DNA from: Acidobacteriota bacterium
Lineage (GTDB): Bacteria; Acidobacteriota; Polarisedimenticolia; Polarisedimenticolales; Polarisedimenticolaceae
Direction of reading: 5' to 3'
Assembly: GCA_029861955.1 (NCBI GenBank)
Contig: JAOTYK010000011.1
Coordinates: forward strand, 62,001 to 126,000
DNA length: 64,000 nucleotides
Below the pieces are notes generated by a model. That model was not told the origin of the DNA. It worked only from the letters and a program-made list of their open reading frames with translations, and did not search any database. Position numbers and translations under genes: made by a program. This document shows, piece by piece, positions 18,224 through 29,162 of this stretch. Numbering within the stretch: the first letter of the stretch is position 1; each line of letters begins with the position of its first letter.

Positions 18224-18251
18224 TTGACAATCCCCGGAAGCCCCGGATAAT
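18224..18251 (+). promoter_or_regulatory. Promoter of the Gld-like ABC operon
   Basis: A consensus -35 TTGACA (18224-18229) is followed after 16 nt by GATAAT (18246-18251). It points at the ATPase gene starting at 18345, leaving a leader of about 85 nt in which I see no clear riboswitch. Confidence 0.7.
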
Positions 18252-18344
18252 GGGATCGCGCGACAGGCTTCGCCGCAAATACAACCGCGAGTGACTGATG
18301 GATTCCGTCACGGTCCCCGGGGCCGTCGGGCGGGAGGGTCCGGC

Positions 18345-19286
18345 GTGATAGAGATAGAAAAGCTCGGAAAGAGCTACGGTTCGCTGGAGGCCCTGCGGGG
18401 TGTCTCCACCACCATCGAGCGTGGAGAGATCGTGGGTCTTCTGGGACCCAACGGCGCCGGCAAGACGACGACGATGAAGATCCTCGTCGGTTACCTGCTA
18501 CCAAATTCCGGCACCGCGCGGATCGACGGATACGATGTCGTCGAGCAGCCGCTGGAAGTACAGAAACGGATCGGCTACCTGCCCGAGAATGCGCCACTCT
18601 ACGTGGACATGCAGGTCCATGACTTCCTGCAGTTCATGGGACAGATGCGGGAATTGGATCGGGAAACATTGCGCAGGCGCATCGCCCACGTTGCAGACGA
18701 CTGTGGCATTGAACAGGTCCTGAAGCGGCACATCGGTCATCTGTCAAAGGGCTTCCGCCAGAGGGTTGGCCTCGCGGGGGCCATGCTCCACGACCCGGAT
18801 CTGCTGATCCTCGACGAGCCCACCTCGGGGCTCGACCCCAATCAGATTGTCGAGATCCGCGACCTGATCCGCCGAATGGGAGAGACCAAGACCGTCATCC
18901 TCTCGACCCATATTCTCCCGGAGGTGGAGGCCTCCTGCGATCGGGCGGTCATCCTGATCGACGGCACCATCCGCGCCGACGGCAAGCTGGCCGACCTGAC
19001 GCGAACACGCACCCAGTCGGTCGAGTTGAAGAGTCAGGATCCTGACGGGACGCGCTCGGCGCTGTCTGCGCTTCACGGTGTCCGCGGGGTCACCTGCGAC
19101 TCGCTCGGCGACGGCTTCCAGCGGTACCGACTGATACTCGACGGATCTGACGGCCCGGGCGAGGCCATCTTCGACCTCGCACGGCGTCATGAGTGGCGTC
19201 TGCGAGAGCTGAGTCGGGACGACAAGACCCTCGAGGATGTCTTCCGCGAGTTGACCTCCGCCAGTCGAGGGGAGGTTTCGGCATGA
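18345..19286 (+). CDS. ABC transporter ATP-binding protein (GldA-like)
   Basis: This 313-aa ATPase has Walker A GPNGAGKTT, Q-loop region GYLPENAPLY, signature LSKGFRQRVGLAGAML, Walker B LLILDEPTSGLDP and switch H in ILSTHILPEVE. The C-terminal 90 residues are the extension typical of ABC-2 exporters of the Gld/NosF type. The GTG at 18345 has GGAGGG at the right distance; the longer ATG frame lacks family similarity in its added residues. It overlaps the permease by ATGA. With the next three genes it forms a GldA-GldF-GldG-DUF4340 cluster; such clusters exist in many non-gliding bacteria and their substrate is unknown. Confidence 0.93.
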   Translation: MIEIEKLGKSYGSLEALRGVSTTIERGEIVGLLGPNGAGKTTTMKILVGYLLPNSGTARIDGYDVVEQPLEVQKRIGYLPENAPLYVDMQVHDFLQFMGQMRELDRETLRRRIAHVADDCGIEQVLKRHIGHLSKGFRQRVGLAGAMLHDPDLLILDEPTSGLDPNQIVEIRDLIRRMGETKTVILSTHILPEVEASCDRAVILIDGTIRADGKLADLTRTRTQSVELKSQDPDGTRSALSALHGVRGVTCDSLGDGFQRYRLILDGSDGPGEAIFDLARRHEWRLRELSRDDKTLEDVFRELTSASRGEVSA

Positions 19287-20011
19287 GCCGCATGCGAACC
19301 GTCGCGCGGAAGGAACTCTCGGCGTACTTCAATTCGCCGATCGCCTACGTGTTTTTGCTGGTCTTCGCCGGTGCGGCTCTGTTCACGTTCTTCAACATAG
19401 AGGCGTTCTTCGCCCGTGGTCGGGCAGACATGCGTGGGCTTTTCGAAGCGATTCCGTTTCTCACGCTGCTGCTGGTACCGGCGCTGACCATGCGTCTCTG
19501 GGCAGAAGAACAGAAACAGGGAACGCTCGAAGTGCTGCTGACCCTCCCGGCGCGGGATCATGAACTGGTGGCCGGGAAGTTCCTCGCGGGACTCGGATTG
19601 CTGGCGGCCGGCCTCGCGCTGACGATGATGCTTCCGCTTTCTCTCTCCGTGGCGGGTGTCGGCAACTTCGATTGGGGACCGATCCTCGGCGGCTATCTCG
19701 GTGCGCTGTTGCTCGGCGGTGCCTACCTGTCGTTGGGACAGTTCATCTCCGCGCTAACCGAGAACCAGATCCTCGCGTTCATCCTTGCCTTCGTCGTCTG
19801 CCTCGCGCTGTTCGGCCTCGGCACGGACCCGTTCACACGTCTGTTCTCCGATCAGACGGCAGGCCTCCTTCGTGCTCTCGGGACCGGCAGTCGATTCTCG
19901 AGCATTGCCCGCGGAGTGATCGACTTGCGTGACCTGGTCTACTACGCGTCGCTGACGGCGACCTTCCTGCTCCTCAACGTCTGCGCGCTCCGCGCCAAAC
20001 GTTGGGCCTAG
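19283..20011 (+). CDS. ABC-2 type permease (GldF-like)
   Basis: The 242-aa membrane protein has six hydrophobic segments. It begins MSRMRTVARKELSAYFNSPI, with the KELxxYFxSPIAY motif that marks the GldF/ABC-2 permease group. Other family-like stretches are LRALGTGSRFSSIARGVIDL and LLVPALTMRLWAEEQKQGTLEVLL. The start codon overlaps the ATPase stop by ATGA. It is expected to pair with the upstream ATPase in the inner membrane. The cargo is not known. Confidence 0.92.
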   Translation: MSRMRTVARKELSAYFNSPIAYVFLLVFAGAALFTFFNIEAFFARGRADMRGLFEAIPFLTLLLVPALTMRLWAEEQKQGTLEVLLTLPARDHELVAGKFLAGLGLLAAGLALTMMLPLSLSVAGVGNFDWGPILGGYLGALLLGGAYLSLGQFISALTENQILAFILAFVVCLALFGLGTDPFTRLFSDQTAGLLRALGTGSRFSSIARGVIDLRDLVYYASLTATFLLLNVCALRAKRWA

Positions 20012-20020
20012 GAGGCACCG

Positions 20021-22141
20021 GTGAAGACTCGCAAGAAGCGCATGGCCTCCCTGGGACTCACGGTCCTGCTGACCGTCGTCAACCTCGTGGCGTTCAACTA
20101 CCTGATCTCCGGGTGGTCGGCGGCACGACTCGACCTGACCCAGGATCGGCTGTTCTCGATCTCCGGCGCGACACGCAACGTGCTGGGCTCGCTGGAAGAA
20201 GACCTCACGATCTACGGCTACTTCTCCGAACGCACACATCCGAAACTTGCCCCCCTCGTGCCACAGATCGTGGATCTCCTTGAGGAGTACCGCGCGATGG
20301 CGGATGGTCGACTGACTCTCGAGGTCGTCGACCCCAGCGGCGACTCCGACGTCGAGGCGATGGCGGCCGATCGGTTCGGGGTTCGATCGACGCCGTTTCA
20401 ACTGGCCTCCAAGTACGAGACCGGAATCGTCAACGCGTACTTCGCCATCGTCATTCAGTACGGCGACCAGTACGAGCGGTATGGCTTCCAGGATCTGATC
20501 ACCGTCGAGCCAACGGCCGACGGAGACATCGACATCTCCCTTCGCAACCTCGAATACGACGTGACACGCGCGATCAAGAAGGTCGTCTATGGCTTTCACG
20601 CGACGGCCGACCTGTTCGATCGGTTAGACCAGCCCGTGCGCTTCACGGCCGTGATGACCCCGAGCGATCTCCCCGAGGTTCTGGCGGAGACTCCGGAGAC
20701 GGTCCGTGCCGCCGTTGCGGAGATCGCGCCGCGGGCCGGCCAGATGTTCGTCTATGAAGAGCTGGACCCCTCGCAAGACCCGGCGCTGGGACAAGAGTTG
20801 GCCGATCGTTATGGCATGGCGCCCATGTCGATGGGACTGTTCAGCGAAGGCAGTTTTTACCTCTACGGTCTGCTCGAAATCGACGGTCGAATCGAGCAAT
20901 TGATGTTGACGGAACCCGATTTGACGGTAGCCACCGTACGCGAACAGATCGAAGAGGCGATCCAACGAAGTCTCCCGGGCTTCCTCACGACCGTCGGCGT
21001 CGTCGCGCCAAAGCCCCTGGACATCCCTCCGCAACTTCAGATGCAGATGCAGATGCAGCAGCCACCGCCGGAGTTCGAACAGGTCACGCGATACCTCGGT
21101 CAGGACTACGAAGTCGCCGAGGTCGCACTGGCCGACCCGGTACCGAGGAACGTGGATCTGCTGCTCGTCCTGAAGCCGAACGGGCTGACCCGCGGGGCGC
21201 TCTACAATCTCGATCAGTATTTGATGCGGGGTGGGCGCGTGGTGCTCTGCGCCGGAACCTACGAGGCGGATTTCGACCAGAGCGGACTGCGAGTCCAACC
21301 CGTTGAGACCGGTCTAGAGGACTGGCTTCAGCATCACGGCGTGACTCTGACGCCGACCCTGGTGCTGGATGACCGCAACCAGTCGCTCCCAATTCCCGAG
21401 GTGCAGTACACGTCGCTGGGTGCCATCCGGACCTGGGGACTGGCCCCCTACCCCTATCTGGTTCAGGTGCGTGAAGACGGCTTCCTGAACCGTGACATCA
21501 CCGCGACCCTGGATTCGGTCGGCATCTACTGGGGAAGTCCGATCGAGGTGGATCTGGATCGTGAGGACGTTGACGTCCTGCCGATCCTTCAGTCGTCGGA
21601 TGCGTCGTGGATCGACGATGACCTGACGAAGGTTGCGCTGTTGGAATACACGGTGCCGGAGGAAGGAACCCAACCACACCTCCTCTCTGTCGCACTCAAC
21701 GGTCGATTCACCAGCTATTTCGCCGAGCGGCCCGTCCGCGAAGGTGACGACGAACCGGCGATAACGGAAGAGATCGACCTTCCTACCCCTGGAGACGACG
21801 GAAGCCTGCCTGCACCGCCGGAGATCCCACTGAAACAGTCTCCCGAGACGCGGCTGGTCGTGGTCGGCAACTCGGAGTTCCTCAGCGATTTCGTGGCCGG
21901 TGTTCTTGGGCAGGTCGACGGCGGGTTCTTCGCGGAGAACCTCCGGTTCACCAAGAACATCATCGATTGGGCCACGCTGGACAACGACATGATCGACATC
22001 CGCGCAAAGGGTTCGGTCAGTCGGCGACTGGAACCCATCGACGACGGGCGGCGAAAGACCCTGGAGGCGATCAACTACCTCCTCCCGTTGCTGGCCCTCG
22101 TCGGACTTGCGACGTGGCGTCGTCTCGGAGGGAAGCGATGA
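20021..22141 (+). CDS. GldG-family ABC-associated protein
   Basis: The 706-aa protein starts with GTG at 20021 after AGGAGGCACCG. It has an N-terminal TM helix (residues 9-30), a long extracytoplasmic region and a C-terminal TM helix (ALLLLPLLALVGLA region, about 685-700). N-terminal RLDLTQDRLFSISGATRNVL is diagnostic of GldG/DUF7088 proteins, and residues about 180-460 fit the ABC_transp_aux domain. A short CAGATG micro-repeat encodes QMQMQMQQPPP near residue 340. It would sit on the periplasmic face of the ABC complex. The next gene overlaps by ATGA. Confidence 0.9.
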   Translation: MKTRKKRMASLGLTVLLTVVNLVAFNYLISGWSAARLDLTQDRLFSISGATRNVLGSLEEDLTIYGYFSERTHPKLAPLVPQIVDLLEEYRAMADGRLTLEVVDPSGDSDVEAMAADRFGVRSTPFQLASKYETGIVNAYFAIVIQYGDQYERYGFQDLITVEPTADGDIDISLRNLEYDVTRAIKKVVYGFHATADLFDRLDQPVRFTAVMTPSDLPEVLAETPETVRAAVAEIAPRAGQMFVYEELDPSQDPALGQELADRYGMAPMSMGLFSEGSFYLYGLLEIDGRIEQLMLTEPDLTVATVREQIEEAIQRSLPGFLTTVGVVAPKPLDIPPQLQMQMQMQQPPPEFEQVTRYLGQDYEVAEVALADPVPRNVDLLLVLKPNGLTRGALYNLDQYLMRGGRVVLCAGTYEADFDQSGLRVQPVETGLEDWLQHHGVTLTPTLVLDDRNQSLPIPEVQYTSLGAIRTWGLAPYPYLVQVREDGFLNRDITATLDSVGIYWGSPIEVDLDREDVDVLPILQSSDASWIDDDLTKVALLEYTVPEEGTQPHLLSVALNGRFTSYFAERPVREGDDEPAITEEIDLPTPGDDGSLPAPPEIPLKQSPETRLVVVGNSEFLSDFVAGVLGQVDGGFFAENLRFTKNIIDWATLDNDMIDIRAKGSVSRRLEPIDDGRRKTLEAINYLLPLLALVGLATWRRLGGKR

Positions 22142-23106
22142 CACGGAACCAACGGATCCTGCTGGTCGTGTTGGCGGTTCAGATTCTCTTGATCGTCGTT
22201 GTACGCATGCCGATGGGCGAGCGCGGCGTTTCCGCCGGACCCACACCCCTCATCGCCGGGTGGGACGAGCTGGTCCCGACGCGGGTGATGTTCGGGGGCG
22301 ACGACGACGCTGTCCAGCTGCTGCGAGCCGGCGACGGGTGGCAGGTCGAGGCACTGGACGGTTTCCCGGCCGACGGCGCGAAGCTCGAGTCGCTCCTGAC
22401 CAAGATCGGCGCTCTCGAGGTACGTCGCCCGCTGGTCCGCAGCGCTCGATACCACGAGTCCTTCGGCGTACGAGAACAGGATGCGGAAGCGAGACTGCGG
22501 ATCTGGGGCGATGGCAACGACGATCCCGCGGTCGATCTGTTGTTCGGCAACCCGCCCAATTTCGGATCGATCCATCTGCGGCAGGCCGATGAGGACGCCG
22601 TCTACGAGGTCCGCGATCTCGCGGCCTACGATGTCTCCGGACCCGCCGGTAACTGGATCGACAAGGACTGGCTGAAGATCGATTCGTCCGACATCGACGG
22701 GCTGACCGTCCGCAATGTCTCGGGCAGTTTCACGGTGGTTCGAGGCGACGAGGGCTGGGCCGTCGAGGAACCGGCGGAATTCGCGGGGCAACCACTCGGC
22801 GACGACCAACTCGCCGGCCTGCTATCGGATATCAGCGGTCTGCGCATCTCCGATGTTGCCGGTCGTCGCGACGAGACCCTCCACGGGTTCGCAACCGTCG
22901 GCGTCCAGGTGGACGTACGACGGCGCGATTCCACCGACCACCGATTCACGCTGCTGGAAATCGGATTGGCGGTCGGCGACGGGAACGACCGACGTTTCGT
23001 GGGACGCGACGGAGAGGGCTTCGCCGGGATCGCCCTGGAATCGTCGCTGCAGAGCATCCTCGACCTGGATCTTCGTGCCATGATGGGGGCTAGCCCGCCC
23101 AGCTGA
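22138..23106 (+). CDS. DUF4340 domain protein, partner of the Gld-like ABC system
   Basis: This 322-aa protein has an N-terminal membrane anchor (RILLVVLAVQILLIVVV) and an extracytoplasmic DUF4340 region, with repeated beta units of the form LLRAGDGWQVEALDGFPADG and VVRGDEGWAVEEPAEFAG. DUF4340 genes regularly follow gldG homologues. ATGA overlap with gldG shows translational coupling, and this is the last gene of the operon. No enzymatic motif is visible; a structural or substrate-handling role is plausible. Confidence 0.87.
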   Translation: MTRNQRILLVVLAVQILLIVVVRMPMGERGVSAGPTPLIAGWDELVPTRVMFGGDDDAVQLLRAGDGWQVEALDGFPADGAKLESLLTKIGALEVRRPLVRSARYHESFGVREQDAEARLRIWGDGNDDPAVDLLFGNPPNFGSIHLRQADEDAVYEVRDLAAYDVSGPAGNWIDKDWLKIDSSDIDGLTVRNVSGSFTVVRGDEGWAVEEPAEFAGQPLGDDQLAGLLSDISGLRISDVAGRRDETLHGFATVGVQVDVRRRDSTDHRFTLLEIGLAVGDGNDRRFVGRDGEGFAGIALESSLQSILDLDLRAMMGASPPS

Positions 23107-23140
23107 CTATCCGGCTGTAGGTGAAGCTGGAGTCCGCTTC

Positions 23141-24520
23141 ATGCACCGATGGCTCTCGATCTCCGTTGTCCTCTGCGCTCTCGCATCGCTGATCCTGACC
23201 GGTTGTCCGGCCCCCGACAGCGCGGTGACCGCCCCCCGACTGGGTGTCGACTGGCCCTCGTTTCGCGGAATCGACGCGCGCGGCGATGGCGGCGATGTGC
23301 CGCTCCCGGAGTCCTGGGATCTTGCCTCCGGGACGAATGTGCTGTTCCGTGTCCCGATTCCAGGACTGGCCCACGCAAGCCCTGTCGTCTGGGAAGACAG
23401 GATCTTCATCGCTACGGCGGTCAGCGAGAAGGACGACGTGGGATTCAAACACGGTCTCTACGGTTCGGGCGATGCCGCCGAGGATCGCTGGGAACACGCG
23501 TGGCACCTCATCGCCCTGAACAAGCGTGATGGCTCGACGCTCTGGGATGCGGAGGTCCACCGAGGAACACCGACCGACAAGCGACATATCAAGGCGACCT
23601 ATGCGAACTCGACACCGGTGACCGACGGCAAGATCGTCGTCGCGCTATTCGGCTCCGAGGGTCTATTCGCCTACGACATCGATGGGAACCGACTGTGGCA
23701 AGCGGACCTCGGTCGGCTGGATGTCGGCGCCTACGATGCTCCGGACTACGAGTGGGGCTCCGCCAGCTCCCCGATCATCGACGGCGATCGGGTCATCGTT
23801 CAGTGTGACACCCAGGGAACGAGCTTCATCGCGGCCTACTCGACGACCGACGGCCGGCTCCTGTGGCGGACAGAACGGGACGCGCTGCCGTCGTGGGGCA
23901 CGCCCACCATCGTCGAAACCGAGGCCGGGCAGGAACTGGTCACCAACGGCTCACCCAGCGTGATCGGATACAATCCCGAGGACGGGACGGAACTCTGGCG
24001 TCTCGGCGGAAGCTCGAACATCACCGCGCCGACTCCGTTTGAGGCCGACGGCCTGATCGTTGTGGCGAGTGGTCGTCGCCCGGAAGCTCCGATCTTTGCG
24101 ATCCGAGCGGGGTCGCGCGGGGACATCACGCCGGCGGAAGACGGGCGAAGCGAACATCTGGCCTGGAGCCTCTACGCACGGGGTCCGTACATGCCGACTC
24201 CGATCGCGTACGACGGCATCCTCTACTCCCTGAACAACAACGGTGTCCTCGACGCCTACCGTATGGCCACCGGTGAAGAGATCTACCGAGAGAGGATTCC
24301 CCACGTCGGTGGTGGTTTCAGCGCCTCACCGGTACTCGGTGGCGGACTGCTCTATCTTCCGGGCGAGGACGGCGACGTCTTCATCGTGCGTCCGGGCGAG
24401 GCCTTCGAGTTGGTGGCGACCCTCCCGGTCGACGACCTGCTGATGGCCACTCCCGCCATCTCGGAAGGCGTACTGTACATCCGGGGAGAGCGCTACCTTC
24501 TGGCTCTGGGCCTGAACTAG
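23141..24520 (+). CDS. PQQ-like beta-propeller lipoprotein
   Basis: The 459-aa protein has a signal peptide ending in the lipobox LILTGC (Cys at residue 22), so it should be lipid-anchored. The mature part is a beta-propeller of repeated blades with the WD-like pattern AxDxxxGxxxW: IALNKRDGSTLWDAEV, AYDIDGNRLWQADL, AYSTTDGRLLWRTE, GYNPEDGTELWRLG and AYRMATGEEIYRE. The fold is shared by BamB and PQQ dehydrogenases, but no quinone-binding catalytic residues are evident. It follows the ABC operon by 34 nt and might be its tail. It converges on thiC. Confidence 0.88.
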   Translation: MHRWLSISVVLCALASLILTGCPAPDSAVTAPRLGVDWPSFRGIDARGDGGDVPLPESWDLASGTNVLFRVPIPGLAHASPVVWEDRIFIATAVSEKDDVGFKHGLYGSGDAAEDRWEHAWHLIALNKRDGSTLWDAEVHRGTPTDKRHIKATYANSTPVTDGKIVVALFGSEGLFAYDIDGNRLWQADLGRLDVGAYDAPDYEWGSASSPIIDGDRVIVQCDTQGTSFIAAYSTTDGRLLWRTERDALPSWGTPTIVETEAGQELVTNGSPSVIGYNPEDGTELWRLGGSSNITAPTPFEADGLIVVASGRRPEAPIFAIRAGSRGDITPAEDGRSEHLAWSLYARGPYMPTPIAYDGILYSLNNNGVLDAYRMATGEEIYRERIPHVGGGFSASPVLGGGLLYLPGEDGDVFIVRPGEAFELVATLPVDDLLMATPAISEGVLYIRGERYLLALGLN

Positions 24521-24529
24521 AGACGCGAC

Positions 24530-26547
<2,018 letters not shown>

Positions 26548-26562
26548 TGGCACGGCAATTGC
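26548..26562 (+). promoter_or_regulatory. Sigma-54 promoter (-24/-12)
   Basis: TGGCACG-GCAA-TTGC fits the sigma-54 consensus TGGCACG-N4-TTGC exactly. The invariant GG is at 26549-26550 and GC at 26561-26562. Transcription would start near 26574, about 28 nt before the ATG at 26602. It is the only clean sigma-54 site I noticed in the window. Confidence 0.8.
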
Positions 26563-26601
26563 CTCTATTGGGGGCAGGCGCAACGAGACCAGGAGGTCGT
26601 C

Positions 26602-27060
26602 ATGAGGCAAAAACAGACCCAATGGATGGCGCTGACCGTCGCCGCCCTCTCCCTCGCCGTCGTCGTAGGAGTGACGGCTCCCGAGGCCCAGGCAGCCGGT
26701 CGACGCGTCGTCGCCGACATGGATCAGCCGTTCGTGATTAACGGGCAGCTGTTCGATACCGGACGCCTCTCCATTCAGACGATCTCCAGCTACACCCCCG
26801 GAACCGAGATGAACGAACTCTGGGTCGACAACACGTGTGTCGGCTACCTGCTGAGTAAGAGCCAGGACGGAGAGCTCGGTGCCCGAGACCGGTTCCTCTT
26901 CGATCGACAGGCCGACGGCCACGTGGTCCTGGTCGGATTCCAATTCCGCGGCGAGTCACGACAGGCGATCTACAAGTTCCGCTTTGCCGCCGCAGGTGGC
27001 GAGTGGCTGCCGCCGGGCCCGCAGAAGAGCGACACGCCGATCGTGATGGCGTCCCGCTGA
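26602..27060 (+). CDS. Secreted hypothetical protein under sigma-54 control
   Basis: The 152-aa protein has a classic signal peptide (MRQKQTQWMALTVAALSLAV, cleavage after EAQA near residue 31). The mature part is about 120 aa with no family I recognise; it shows ISSYTPGTEMNELWVDNTCV and VLVGFQFRGESRQAIYKFRF, suggesting a small beta-rich domain with a single cysteine. AGGAGG precedes the ATG. A sigma-54 promoter lies immediately upstream and a strong terminator downstream, so it is a single-gene transcript. Expression should depend on an NtrC-type activator, perhaps one of the two in this window. Confidence 0.75.
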   Translation: MRQKQTQWMALTVAALSLAVVVGVTAPEAQAAGRRVVADMDQPFVINGQLFDTGRLSIQTISSYTPGTEMNELWVDNTCVGYLLSKSQDGELGARDRFLFDRQADGHVVLVGFQFRGESRQAIYKFRFAAAGGEWLPPGPQKSDTPIVMASR

Positions 27061-27091
27061 CCCCCTAGTCTCCTCCCCCCTCCCCCCTCTC

Positions 27092-27128
27092 GAGCGTCGT
27101 CTTCCCCTGGACGGCGCTCCTTTTTTTT
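27092..27128 (+). terminator. Rho-independent terminator
   Basis: A 10-bp stem GAGCGTCGTC / GACGGCGCTC (one G-U pair) with an 8-nt loop is followed by C and eight T. It ends the transcript of the sigma-54-controlled gene and directly abuts the left end of the RAYT element. Confidence 0.85.
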
Positions 27129-27163
27129 GGGGGGACGTTTTCCATCACGGAGTTTCGGGGACG
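27129..27163 (+). repeat. Left REP-like end of the RAYT element
   Basis: Two GGGGACG boxes about 25 nt apart in direct orientation, joined by TTTTCCATCACGGAGTTTC. It mirrors the right end in inverse orientation. Confidence 0.65.
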
Positions 27164-27275
27164 CATTGGCTCCGATTGCCGCGGCACAACGTGGTAACTG
27201 GCGTGCGGCCCGCCCTCGGTCGTGATCGTCTACAGTTGTAGAGAATCCCGTTGCCTCCACCGGCAAACGACCAAG

Positions 27276-27926
27276 ATGGCGCGAATCGCAAGGGTCATGC
27301 TCGAGGGCTGGCCGTTTCACATCACTCACCGTGGAAACCATCGAAAGATCGTCTTTCGATCGGACGAAGATCGTCACGTTTATCTCGAATTGCTCAGTCG
27401 TTACTCCCGACAATTCGACATGTCGATTTGGGCCTACTGTCTTATGGACAATCACGTCCACCTGATTGCAGTGGGGACGCGACGAGATTCCGTTTCGAAG
27501 GCTCTGGGGAACGCCCATCGATCCTACTCCCGAAGGGCCAACCAGAGATCCGACGTCACCGGTCATCAGTGGGCCAATCGCTTCTTTTCGACACCGCTAG
27601 ATCAGCCGCACCTGTGGGCAGCGGTGCGATACGTTGAGTTGAATCCCGTGCGCGCTCGGCTCGTCGAAACGGCGACGGACTATCGATGGTCGAGTGCTCG
27701 AGCCCATGCTGGGTCGCGATTAGATCCGTTGCTGGACCCTGAGCGCCCGTTTCCAGGACCCATCGGTGACTGGGCGGCGTGGCTCCGGACCGGGCTGGAG
27801 GATCAGACTGCCAAACGACTGAGATCAAACACTTCGACAGGGCGACCTACGGGAAGTGATGATTTCATTGCGACGCTCGAAACTCGCCTCGGGCGGCAGC
27901 TTCAATCGAGGAAGCGGAAACCGTAG
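27276..27926 (+). CDS. REP-associated tyrosine transposase (Y1_Tnp/IS200-like)
   Basis: This 216-aa HUH nuclease begins MARIARVMLEGWPFHITHRG, the usual RAYT start. The metal-binding HUH motif is H60-V-H62 in LMDNHVHLI. The C-terminal signature AVRYVELNPVRARLV contains Y119, the likely nucleophile, followed by YRWSSARAH. The family cuts and rejoins single-stranded REP DNA. The frame is intact, so it may be active. An in-frame start 54 nt earlier is less likely. Flanking inverted repeats match the element's own ends and differ from the second REP family at 35.4 and 39.0 kb. Confidence 0.92.
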   Translation: MARIARVMLEGWPFHITHRGNHRKIVFRSDEDRHVYLELLSRYSRQFDMSIWAYCLMDNHVHLIAVGTRRDSVSKALGNAHRSYSRRANQRSDVTGHQWANRFFSTPLDQPHLWAAVRYVELNPVRARLVETATDYRWSSARAHAGSRLDPLLDPERPFPGPIGDWAAWLRTGLEDQTAKRLRSNTSTGRPTGSDDFIATLETRLGRQLQSRKRKP

Positions 27927-27948
27927 GGCGAAGGGTATTCTCACGGCT

Positions 27949-27981
27949 GTCCCCGAAACCCGCATCTGGGAAACGTCCCCT
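27949..27981 (-). repeat. Right REP-like end of the RAYT element
   Basis: Inverse copy of the left end: read on the minus strand it has GGGGACGTTTCCC followed by GTTTCGGGGAC. It ends 36 nt before the cysteine desulfurase start. Confidence 0.65.
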
Positions 27982-28016
27982 GTGAGACACTCACAGGATT
28001 GTCACGGGAGAGCGGG

Positions 28017-29162
28017 ATGTCGAACTCCGGGCCAGTCTATCTGGATCACAACTCAACCACACCGATGGCCACCGAGGTCTACGACGCGATGTTGCCTGTC
28101 CTCCGAGAGGACTGGGGTAACCCCTCCTCACAACATGCCTACGGGTTCGGGGCGCGTGAGCACGTGGAGACGGCCCGTCGAGAGGTCGCCGCGCTCCTGG
28201 GTGCCGACCCGTCGGAAATCCTCTTCACCAGCGGTGGGACCGAGTCGGATAATGCCGCCGTAATCGGCGTCGCGGAGGCGCTCAGGGATCGTGGCAAACA
28301 TATCGTGACCACCCGGATCGAACACGCCGCCGTCGAGGAACCTTGCGCCTACCTTGAAGGACGTGGCTGGGAGATCACGCGGCTCGGCGTCGATTCCGAC
28401 GGTAGGGTTTCGGTCGCGGATGCCCGGGATGCCCTGCGTGACGACACGACGCTGGTCTCCGTCATGCACGCCAACAACGAGACCGGTGTCTTGCAACCGG
28501 TGGCGGAGATCGGTGGCCTTGCCAGAGAGCGTGGTATCCCGTTTCACACCGACGCGGCTCAGTCCGTGGGCAAGCTCCCCGTCCATGTCGAGGCCTTTCA
28601 CGCGGACCTCCTGACCATCGCCGGGCACAAGTTTTACGGACCCAAGGGTGTCGGCGCGCTGTACCTGAGGGCCGGCACGCCCTTCGAACCGTTCCTTCGC
28701 GGTGCCGGTCACGAGTCGGGTCAACGAGCCGGCACGGAGAACACCGCGGCGATCGTCGGTCTTGGTGTGGCGTGCCGGCTGGCGCGCATGGAGTTGCCGA
28801 ACCGCACCGCCCATCTGACCGACATGCGTGATCGGCTGGAAAACGGTCTCCGAGAATCCCTGCCCCAGGTCGTGGTCCACGGCGGTCGTGTTCCACGCCT
28901 GCCGAATACCAGTTCCCTGGCGATCCCCGGCTGCGACGCCAACGCGCTGCTGTCGCTTGCGAACGGTGTCGCAGGTTCTGCCGGCGCGGCCTGCCACGCC
29001 GGCAAACCCCACGTCTCGCGGACGCTTCGCGGCATGGGGGTGACGGACGAGCTGGCGATGGCGACGATGCGACTGACCGTCGGCTGTGGCACGACGGCCG
29101 ATCAGATTCGATCCGTCGTGGACGAACTCACCCGGCATGCCCAGGCGATCACCCGCGGATGA
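28017..29162 (+). CDS. Cysteine desulfurase (NifS/IscS-like)
   Basis: The 381-aa PLP enzyme removes sulfur from cysteine for Fe-S clusters or tRNA thiolation. It opens VYLDHNSTTPMATEVYDAML. The PLP lysine is K205 in IAGHKFYGPKGVGALY; the catalytic cysteine is C326 in GSAGAACHAGKPHVSRTL. HANNETGVLQP and HTDAAQSVGK are standard. The short loop around C326 is nearer to NifS/IscS than SufS, but no iscU or iscR is adjacent, so it may serve tRNA modification. ATG 28017 is chosen over a TTG 18 nt earlier. It overlaps xseA by ATGA. Confidence 0.93.
   Translation: MSNSGPVYLDHNSTTPMATEVYDAMLPVLREDWGNPSSQHAYGFGAREHVETARREVAALLGADPSEILFTSGGTESDNAAVIGVAEALRDRGKHIVTTRIEHAAVEEPCAYLEGRGWEITRLGVDSDGRVSVADARDALRDDTTLVSVMHANNETGVLQPVAEIGGLARERGIPFHTDAAQSVGKLPVHVEAFHADLLTIAGHKFYGPKGVGALYLRAGTPFEPFLRGAGHESGQRAGTENTAAIVGLGVACRLARMELPNRTAHLTDMRDRLENGLRESLPQVVVHGGRVPRLPNTSSLAIPGCDANALLSLANGVAGSAGAACHAGKPHVSRTLRGMGVTDELAMATMRLTVGCGTTADQIRSVVDELTRHAQAITRG

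Larger units (their letters stand above)
27129..27981 (+). mobile_element. RAYT (REP-associated tyrosine transposase) element with inverted REP-like ends
   Basis: A transposase gene is bracketed by inverted, imperfectly matching ends. The left end (27129-27163) reads GGGGACGTTTTCC, about 12 nt, then GTTTCGGGGACG. The reverse complement of the right end (27949-27981) reads GGGGACGTTTCCC, about 10 nt, then GGTTTCGGGGAC. Each end thus has two GGGGAC boxes in the same order. RAYTs act on REP hairpins flanking their gene. I see no target-site duplication, as expected for this HUH class. Confidence 0.75.
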
